The position numbers and the translations under genes are program-made. A DNA stretch of 64,000 nucleotides. It comes from Acinetobacter lwoffii. Its GTDB lineage: Bacteria; Pseudomonadota; Gammaproteobacteria; Pseudomonadales; Moraxellaceae. The notes under the pieces are model-generated. The model searched no databases. It was not told the DNA's origin and saw only the letters and a program-made list of their open reading frames with translations. Positions 58,378 to 64,000 of the stretch are shown here, in pieces. The number at the start of each line of letters is the position of its first letter. Positions within the stretch are counted from its first letter, which is position 1. Location of the stretch: positions 505,702-569,701 of the forward strand of contig NZ_CP059081.1 in assembly GCF_015602705.1 (NCBI RefSeq), read 5' to 3'.

Positions 58378-58392
58378 ATATAGTCAAAATAC

Positions 58393-59580
58393 TTATGCAG
58401 TTGTTCTGGCCTGATACCATTGATCCAGCAGGGCGAATAAGGTAGCGCACAAAGCTAGCCCAAGTCCTGCCAGACAGGTCATGCTCCAGCCACCGTGATG
58501 CCAGGCATAAACCCCTAAGGCTGAACCACATGCACCACCAATAAAATACAAGGTCATATAGAGTGAATTGACCCGTGATTTGGCATCCGGGCGCAGGCGG
58601 AAAATTACGTTCTGGTTACAGCTGTGCGTAATCGCGAGTCCAAGATTTATCAGCCCATAACCCAAAATATAACTCAGCAAAGACACTGCACCAAAATATA
58701 AAAACAGCCAGCTCCCCACCAGGATAGAACAGCCGATCCAGCTCAGTGTTTTGATATGGCCACGATCGGCCCATTTGCCAATGAACTGCGTGGAAAGTGC
58801 GCCAAATACACCGACCAGCGTGACCAGTCCGACCATGACATCAGAAAGCTGAAAAGGTTCCTGCGTTAGCAGTAGAGCGATGGTGGAGAACAACATACTC
58901 ATGGCAGCAAAAGCACACGCACCTGTCAGTGAACGCAATACCAGATGTGGTTCCTGCTTGAGTAATATCCCCATAGATTTAAAAATCGCTGTATAGCTGA
59001 TTCTCAGACGTGGCAGGCTCGGTAGTTTTCCTTTCAAATAAAAACTTAAAGCCAGCATACTTATGCCACTGACGATATAAATCATTTTCCAGTGAAACAG
59101 GTCGGAAAGTAATCCGGCAATACTGGTCGAGAGCAGAATACCGACCAGTAATCCGCTCATCAGGAAGCCCACCACTTCTCCGGTTTTTTCCGGTTTGACC
59201 GCCATGGTGGCTAAGGGAATCAGAATCTGTGCAGCCACGGAAAACAGTCCGGCAATGATAGTGCCGACCCAGAGCATCGGCAGATTCACAGCACTAGCAC
59301 AAATAAATAAACCTGCTGCGGCACCCAGCATGAGGAAAGGGATCAGTTTAGTCTTATTTAGCATGTCACCTAAAGGCACAATAAACAGCAGGCCCAGGGC
59401 ATAAGAGATTTGAGCAAAAGTGACAGTAAGTGCCACTTGTGATTCAGGTACCTGATAATACTGCTGAATCGATGAAATCAACGGCTGGCAATAATAGTTC
59501 GCGCCGGCACATAAACCGCATGCAATCGCCATCAGCCATAATAAGGGCTTATTTTGACTAATATCGAGAGGCGTGTGCAT
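58393..59580 (-). CDS. MFS transporter (drug/sugar-efflux type)
   Basis: A 395-aa major facilitator superfamily protein with twelve hydrophobic spans. The loop 2-3 motif is FIVPLGDMLNKTKLIPF, and a second-half equivalent is GKWADRGHIKTLSW. CGLCAGANYYCQPLISSI begins the first span. Proteins of this length and start are proton-driven exporters of the drug:H+ antiporter type. The substrate cannot be inferred. It is convergent with the HEPN-like gene. Confidence 0.85.
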   Translation of the reverse strand: MHTPLDISQNKPLLWLMAIACGLCAGANYYCQPLISSIQQYYQVPESQVALTVTFAQISYALGLLFIVPLGDMLNKTKLIPFLMLGAAAGLFICASAVNLPMLWVGTIIAGLFSVAAQILIPLATMAVKPEKTGEVVGFLMSGLLVGILLSTSIAGLLSDLFHWKMIYIVSGISMLALSFYLKGKLPSLPRLRISYTAIFKSMGILLKQEPHLVLRSLTGACAFAAMSMLFSTIALLLTQEPFQLSDVMVGLVTLVGVFGALSTQFIGKWADRGHIKTLSWIGCSILVGSWLFLYFGAVSLLSYILGYGLINLGLAITHSCNQNVIFRLRPDAKSRVNSLYMTLYFIGGACGSALGVYAWHHGGWSMTCLAGLGLALCATLFALLDQWYQARTTA

Positions 59581-60563
59581 AGGGCTAACCTTGTATTCAG
59601 ACCGGAAGAATTGAAATGAGGAATAAGAATAATGTTCAAATTGAGGGCACTATAGGCCAGAAGTTCTCGCTTTAAAAGTAGAGAAATATTGCCAGCATTG
59701 AAAATCGTTAGAACTCAGGCAGCTTAAAGAAAGAAGTGCAATTTTAAATAGAAAATATGAGTGAATGTTTGCAGAATTTTTTATCTTTTGATAATGGGGT
59801 TGCTTCATTAAAGCGCAGCTTGATCTAGAAACAATAAAAAAGAAGCACTCAGCCAAAAAAGTGGAATATTTACTCTATTTTGTTGCGCAAATTTGGTGCA
59901 AAAATGGGATTTCCCATTTTGAATCAAGTTCAGTACATTAATATAATAAATAGTACGCAAGGTTTTTTCTACCCTTTATCTGACTGTTTGAGACTTGGGT
60001 CTTATAAAATTTTGGCGATTATTTTTTTGTCAGATGTATCAATTATGTCTGATGAAGATCTGCTCAAAACAAATTCTATCATTTCATAAAATACGATTTT
60101 AACATCTAAAAACAGTGCTCTTGCTTGAGTACTAAATCTGTCAAAAAAGTCAAAACTAAAAAAACGACGCAGCTAAAGTGCCGCTATCTATAGGGACTAG
60201 AGAAATTGAAAGTCTGCTTCTGAATCAAGAAATACAGCAATCATTGTCAGAATCATCAATGTAACAAAATAAATCAGAAATTCGCGCTTATTTACGCCAG
60301 CAAAATCTGGATATTTCATTCAGTGGAATGAATATCGTTTATAAAATCATCGAATATGAATAGCTAGAGAATTAAATAAATGTGCTATTGCAGCATCATT
60401 TTTATGAATCATCAGTTCAAAATATAGGTATTTATTAAATAAATAGTAGGTGGTAATTTCAAACAGTTTGATTAGAATCCAAAAATTCAACAAGAACACA
60501 TCCTGAGGGGAAGCATCGTTTTACACGATGTTTACTTAAGAAAAATTAGCTTGAGGAACGCTC
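59581..60563. other. Gene-poor region before pnt, with a decayed frame
   Basis: About 980 bp without an intact gene. Between about 60166 and 60361 a frame with one internal stop reads VPLSIGTREIESLLLNQE, then QNKSEIRAYLRQQNLDISFS and GMNIVYKIIEYE, protein-like and probably a vestigial gene. A 6-bp hairpin (about 60513-60535) lies in the leader of the pnt genes. The rest is AT-rich with no signal I can name. Confidence 0.4.
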
Positions 60564-61691
60564 ATGCAGATCGGAATTCCAGCCGAAACTGTTGTCGGTG
60601 AAAATCGCGTCGCTGCGACGCCAGAGACAGTAAAGAAATTGATCAGCGCAGGACATAGCGTGATTATCGAACGTGGTGCAGGGGTTAAAGCTGCCTATAT
60701 CGATAGTGCCTATGAACAAGTTGGTGCCAAAATTACGGATGATGCCTACACCGGCAGTCAGTTGATTTTAAAAGTTCGTGCACCGAAAGGTGAGGAAATT
60801 CAAAAACTCAACCCGAATACCACTATCGTGGCAATGTTTGATCCTTACCGTAATACTGAGCTTGACCAATTCGCGGCACAAAACGTGTCTGCATTTGCAT
60901 TGGAACTTTTGCCACGAACCTTATCTCGTGCGCAGAACATGGATGTCTTGTCTTCTCAAGCCAACCTTGCAGGTTACAAGTCGGTGCTTTTGGCTGCGGC
61001 TGAATACCAGCGCATGTTCCCGATGCTGATGACTGCTGCGGGTACGGTTAAACCGGCTCGTGTGGTGATTATGGGTGTCGGCGTAGCGGGTCTGCAAGCG
61101 ATTGCCACTGCAAAACGTTTAGGTGCCATCGTTGAAGCCACGGACTTGCGTCCAACTGCCAAAGATCAGGTTGAATCTCTGGGCGGTAAATGGCTAGACG
61201 TGCCGATGTCTGCTGAAGAGCAGCAAAAAGCTGCAGATGCTGCCAAAAATGGTTATGGCTGGATGCCGGGTGAAGAATACATCCGCGATCAGGCTGCAAT
61301 TGTTGATAAAGCGGTATCAAATGCTGACATCGTGATTACCACAGCGCTTTTACCGGGTCGTGATGCACCGCGTTTAATCCGTGCTGAAACAGTTGCGAAA
61401 ATGAAACCGGGTTCAGTGATTCTGGACATGGCAGTAGAATCTGGCGGTAACGTCGAAGGTTCGAAATGCGGTGAAACAGTCCATACCGACAATGGCGTCA
61501 AAATTCTCGGCATTCCGAATATTCCGTCGACTGTATCAACTGAAGCCTCTGCTTTATACGCTCGTAACGTATTTAACTTCGTTGAAACACTATTTGATGC
61601 GGATAAGAATTTTGTTCTGAATCCAGAAGAAGAAATTCAAAAAGCCCTACTTGTCACTCATGGCGGCCAAGTGCTGCTGAAACGTGGTTAA
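60564..61691 (+). CDS. pntAA: NAD(P) transhydrogenase subunit alpha part 1
   Basis: A 375-aa soluble NAD(H)-binding domain I. It starts [20 protein letters not shown] and contains the [20 protein letters not shown] signature, the nucleotide fold [22 protein letters not shown] and the mobile-loop region [15 protein letters not shown]. With pntAB and pntB it forms the proton-translocating transhydrogenase that makes NADPH from NADH. The alpha subunit is split as in Rhodospirillum and many other bacteria. GAGGAAC precedes the ATG. Confidence 0.96.
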   Translation: MQIGIPAETVVGENRVAATPETVKKLISAGHSVIIERGAGVKAAYIDSAYEQVGAKITDDAYTGSQLILKVRAPKGEEIQKLNPNTTIVAMFDPYRNTELDQFAAQNVSAFALELLPRTLSRAQNMDVLSSQANLAGYKSVLLAAAEYQRMFPMLMTAAGTVKPARVVIMGVGVAGLQAIATAKRLGAIVEATDLRPTAKDQVESLGGKWLDVPMSAEEQQKAADAAKNGYGWMPGEEYIRDQAAIVDKAVSNADIVITTALLPGRDAPRLIRAETVAKMKPGSVILDMAVESGGNVEGSKCGETVHTDNGVKILGIPNIPSTVSTEASALYARNVFNFVETLFDADKNFVLNPEEEIQKALLVTHGGQVLLKRG

Positions 61692-61702
61692 GGAGAAGAC
61701 TC

Positions 61703-62026
61703 ATGGTTGAAACAATTACGATTTTTGTCCTTGCCATTTTCGTAGGTTACTACGTGGTGTGGGGGGTAACACCAGCATTACATACGCCGTTGATGGCGGT
61801 GACCAATGCTTTGTCATCGATCATTATTGTCGGTGCAATGATTCAGACCGTTGGCCTGCCGGTGATTGGCGTTGAAGGTAGCGTGGATTTCCAGACCATT
61901 AACGTGGTGAGCGTACTTGGCGCGATTGCAGTATTCCTGGCGAGCATTAATATTTTCGGTGGCTTTGCAGTGACTGCACGTATGCTGGAAATGTTTAAAC
62001 CTAAGCAAAAGAAAAAAGAGGGTTAA
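61703..62026 (+). CDS. pntAB: NAD(P) transhydrogenase subunit alpha part 2
   Basis: A 107-aa membrane part of the alpha subunit with three or four spans: [38 protein letters not shown], and [20 protein letters not shown] followed by TARML. These are conserved domain II sequences. It starts 11 bp after pntAA behind AAGGAGAAG and is followed by pntB after 3 bp, so the three genes are one operon. Confidence 0.95.
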   Translation: MVETITIFVLAIFVGYYVVWGVTPALHTPLMAVTNALSSIIIVGAMIQTVGLPVIGVEGSVDFQTINVVSVLGAIAVFLASINIFGGFAVTARMLEMFKPKQKKKEG

Positions 62027-62029
62027 TCC

Positions 62030-63475
62030 ATGGAAATGATTCGAGAATATGCGGATTGGTTCTACCTGATTGGTGCCGTTCTTTTTATCCTGACGCTACG
62101 TGGTTTATCAGGTCCTAAAACTGCGATTGCCGGTAACCGTTACGGGATGATCGCGATGGCCATTGCGGTCGTGACTACCTTCTTTGTAGCTGAGAATCCG
62201 GTGGTCTGGATGATCATTGGCGCAATGGTGCTGGGTGCAATCGTGGGGATTGCCCGTGCACGTACAGTTCCAATGACCCAGATGCCTGAAACTGTAGCAT
62301 TGATGCACTCATTGGTAGGTCTGGCTGCGGTCCTGATTGCTGTCGCTGCCATTATTCACAACAACAAACTGATTGAACTAGGTCCAGACCTGTTGGCTGC
62401 CAATGGTGTCAATTTTCATGAAATGAGTCGTGTTCATTTATTTGAACTGTTTGTGGGCTGTTTCGTGGGTGCGATTACCTTTACCGCCTCAGTCTTTGCT
62501 TACGGCAAACTGGCTGCTAAGAAATGGGCGAAAACCATTTCAGGTGCGTGGGTGAAACCGGTTCAGGCAATCATCTTTATTGCAATGTTAGGTTTTGGTG
62601 TTCACTTCTTCCTGACTGGCAATATGACATCGTTCTGGGCGATGACAGGCCTTGCGCTGGCATTCGGCTGGGTATGGATTGCACCAGTCGGTGGTGGGGA
62701 TATGCCAGTGGTGGTATCTCTACTCAATTCATTCTCGGGTTGGGCGGCAGCTGGTATTGGTTTTACCCTAGAAAACAACATGTTGATCGTTGCGGGTTCG
62801 CTGGTGGGTTCTTCAGGTGCCATTCTGTCTTACATCATGTGTAAAGCGATGAACCGTTCAATCATCAACGTTTTGTTTGGTGGTGCGATGGGCGGTGCAG
62901 CTGCGCCGACAGCAGGAGCAGGTGAACAGGTTCAACGTAATCACCGTTCTGGCTCGGCAGATGATGCAGGCTTCCTGATGTCAAATGCAGACAGCGTGGT
63001 GATTGTACCGGGTTATGGTATGGCGCAAGGCCGTGCACAGAATGCGGTAAAAGAATTGGCTAACTTGCTGAAAGAGCAGGGCGTAACGGTTCGTTTCGCG
63101 ATTCACCCTGTAGCAGGTCGTATGCCGGGTCATATGAACGTACTCCTTGCTGAAGCGGACGTACCGTATGAAGACATTCTGGAAATGGATGAGATCAACT
63201 CGGACTTCCCGGCAACAGATGTGGTGCTGGTCATTGGTGCGAACGACGTTGTGAACCCTGCGGCGAAAGATGATCCAACCTCGCCAATTTATGGCATGCC
63301 GATTCTGGAAGCGCATAAGGCACGTACGATTATGGTGATCAAGCGTTCTATGGCAACCGGTTATGCAGGTCTGGACAATGACTTGTTCTATAATGACAAG
63401 ACCATGATGATCTTCGGTGATGCCAAGAAAGTGGTGGAGGATATGACCAAAGCCATTAATGGTACGGGTCACTAA
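62030..63475 (+). CDS. pntB: NAD(P) transhydrogenase subunit beta
   Basis: A 481-aa beta subunit. The membrane domain has about nine spans with AGNRYGMIAMAIAV and VALMHSLVGLAAVL. A C-terminal NADP(H)-binding domain III follows from about residue 300, with VVIVPGYGMAQGRAQNAV, HPVAGRMPGHMNVLLAEA and SMATGYAGLDNDLFY. It is complete and ends in a repeat-rich gene-free region. Confidence 0.96.
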   Translation: MEMIREYADWFYLIGAVLFILTLRGLSGPKTAIAGNRYGMIAMAIAVVTTFFVAENPVVWMIIGAMVLGAIVGIARARTVPMTQMPETVALMHSLVGLAAVLIAVAAIIHNNKLIELGPDLLAANGVNFHEMSRVHLFELFVGCFVGAITFTASVFAYGKLAAKKWAKTISGAWVKPVQAIIFIAMLGFGVHFFLTGNMTSFWAMTGLALAFGWVWIAPVGGGDMPVVVSLLNSFSGWAAAGIGFTLENNMLIVAGSLVGSSGAILSYIMCKAMNRSIINVLFGGAMGGAAAPTAGAGEQVQRNHRSGSADDAGFLMSNADSVVIVPGYGMAQGRAQNAVKELANLLKEQGVTVRFAIHPVAGRMPGHMNVLLAEADVPYEDILEMDEINSDFPATDVVLVIGANDVVNPAAKDDPTSPIYGMPILEAHKARTIMVIKRSMATGYAGLDNDLFYNDKTMMIFGDAKKVVEDMTKAINGTGH

Positions 63476-63484
63476 TTCAAAATC

Positions 63485-63620
63485 TCCCCTAACCCCTCTT
63501 TAATAAAGAGGGGAACTTCCAAAATCAAATTGGTTAGTCAGGTAAGTCCTCCTTTTTTAAAGGGGGACTTTTTTGATAAAGGCTCCCTCCTTTGAAAAAG
63601 GAGGGTCGGGGAGGATTAAA
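63485..63620. repeat. Three C/G-run palindromes after pntB
   Basis: CCCCTCTTTAATAAAGAGGGG (63493-63513), GTCCTCCTTTTTTAAAGGGGGAC followed by TTTTTT (63546-63574) and CCCTCCTTTGAAAAAGGAGGG (63585-63605). The second can terminate pnt transcription. They belong to the same family as the repeats at 15061-15165. Confidence 0.75.
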
Positions 63621-63622
63621 TA

Positions 63623-63974
63623 AAAAACCACCTTCGGGTTAATGCTGATCAGTTAAGAAATTTAGAAATAGACTCTTTAACTTTTCAGTCGTTCACGACA
63701 GAGTCTTAACTTTTTAAATCAAATATTTGCAATATCATTTGTTACTTTGGTTCCGCCCAAAGTAACCAAAAGCATTTGTCATCCGCAAAACTCGTCAGCC
63801 ACCATCCACTAGCAAATTTGTCGCAGAAACAATCATTTTTTAATGTAGTCCTGCCTCAGACAGTTGCGGATGACTTTTCCAGCTATCATATATAATCATG
63901 AATTTAAAAAGAAAATTCCAGTCAATTGCTTAACTGACTGGCATTAACCTTCGGGTGGTTTTTTATTTCGCATT
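63623..63974. repeat. Inverted terminator-like sequences around a hairpin-rich gene-free segment
   Basis: AAAAAACCACCTTCGGGTTA (63623-63642) and, in inverse orientation, TTAACCTTCGGGTGGTTTTT (63944-63963). The arms match as inverted repeats except that the TTCG/CGAA core is flipped. Between them, GTTACTTTGG-TTCCGC-CCAAAGTAAC (63741-63766) is a perfect hairpin. No gene is seen from 63476 to the window end. Confidence 0.6.
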
Positions 63975-64000
63975 CTTTTTATACGCACATAAAAAAAGCG

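Noticed and set aside
59880..60089. 69-codon frame in the gap before pnt
   Set aside because: No ribosome-binding site, no recognisable composition or motif; probably chance in AT-rich DNA.

Overview
The window is chromosomal DNA of an Acinetobacter species. The 16S rRNA sequence, the low G+C content and the housekeeping gene set (trxC, yajQ, mnmC, yciB, coaBC, dusA, the split pntAA/pntAB/pntB transhydrogenase genes) all fit that genus. The species cannot be settled by eye; some 16S variable regions differ from A. baumannii as I remember it.

Layout. 1-1147: an unrecognised protein. 1218-7119: a complete rrn operon (16S, tRNA-Ile, tRNA-Ala, 23S, 5S) with two promoter-like boxes, a 16S processing stem and a terminator. 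7230-24438: core genes, including a dihydrolipoamide-dehydrogenase-like enzyme, a large Ig-repeat lipoprotein, a three-gene DUF442/DUF442/micro-lipoprotein operon, trxC, yciA, yajQ, a rhodanese, mnmC, yciB, rnm, a bestrophin, radC, coaBC and dusA. 57733-63475: core genes again (a HEPN-like protein, an MFS exporter and the pnt operon).

24368-57419 is an integrated mobile element of about 33 kb in the 5' end of dusA. A 32-bp direct repeat with one mismatch marks its ends. A tyrosine integrase lies beside the left end. The displaced original dusA start is still readable beside the right end (57381-57458). The resident dusA therefore uses a start codon, 14 N-terminal codons and presumably a promoter supplied by the element.

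The element is a mosaic. Its left part holds the integrase, a PrtN-like small protein, two unknown proteins, remnants of a P4-type integrase and of a duplicated gene, a 113-bp MITE-like repeat, an inovirus Gp2/YagK-type protein with an H-x-H motif, and a block of zinc-ribbon, DUF932, YqaJ nuclease and gp3-like genes. The middle (about 33.9-46.8 kb) is a metabolic cargo: a broken uppP, kdpABCDE for high-affinity potassium uptake, a decayed IS5-family element, a glutamine-synthetase-like gene, a small ORF and a TorF-type porin. The cargo lies between an intact gp3-like gene and the 3' remnant of a diverged second copy, so it looks inserted. The right part is a type I restriction-modification locus (hsdM, hsdS, hsdR) with three extra genes: an AlbA/Schlafen-type protein overlapping both hsdM and hsdS, then a DUF3800 gene and a possible RelE/barnase-like gene between hsdS and hsdR. 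A DUF805 membrane protein follows.

The most interesting points are the dusA N-terminal replacement, the embedded extra genes in the restriction locus, the kdp cargo bounded by two gp3-like 3' ends, and a 34-residue lipoprotein coupled to two DUF442 genes.
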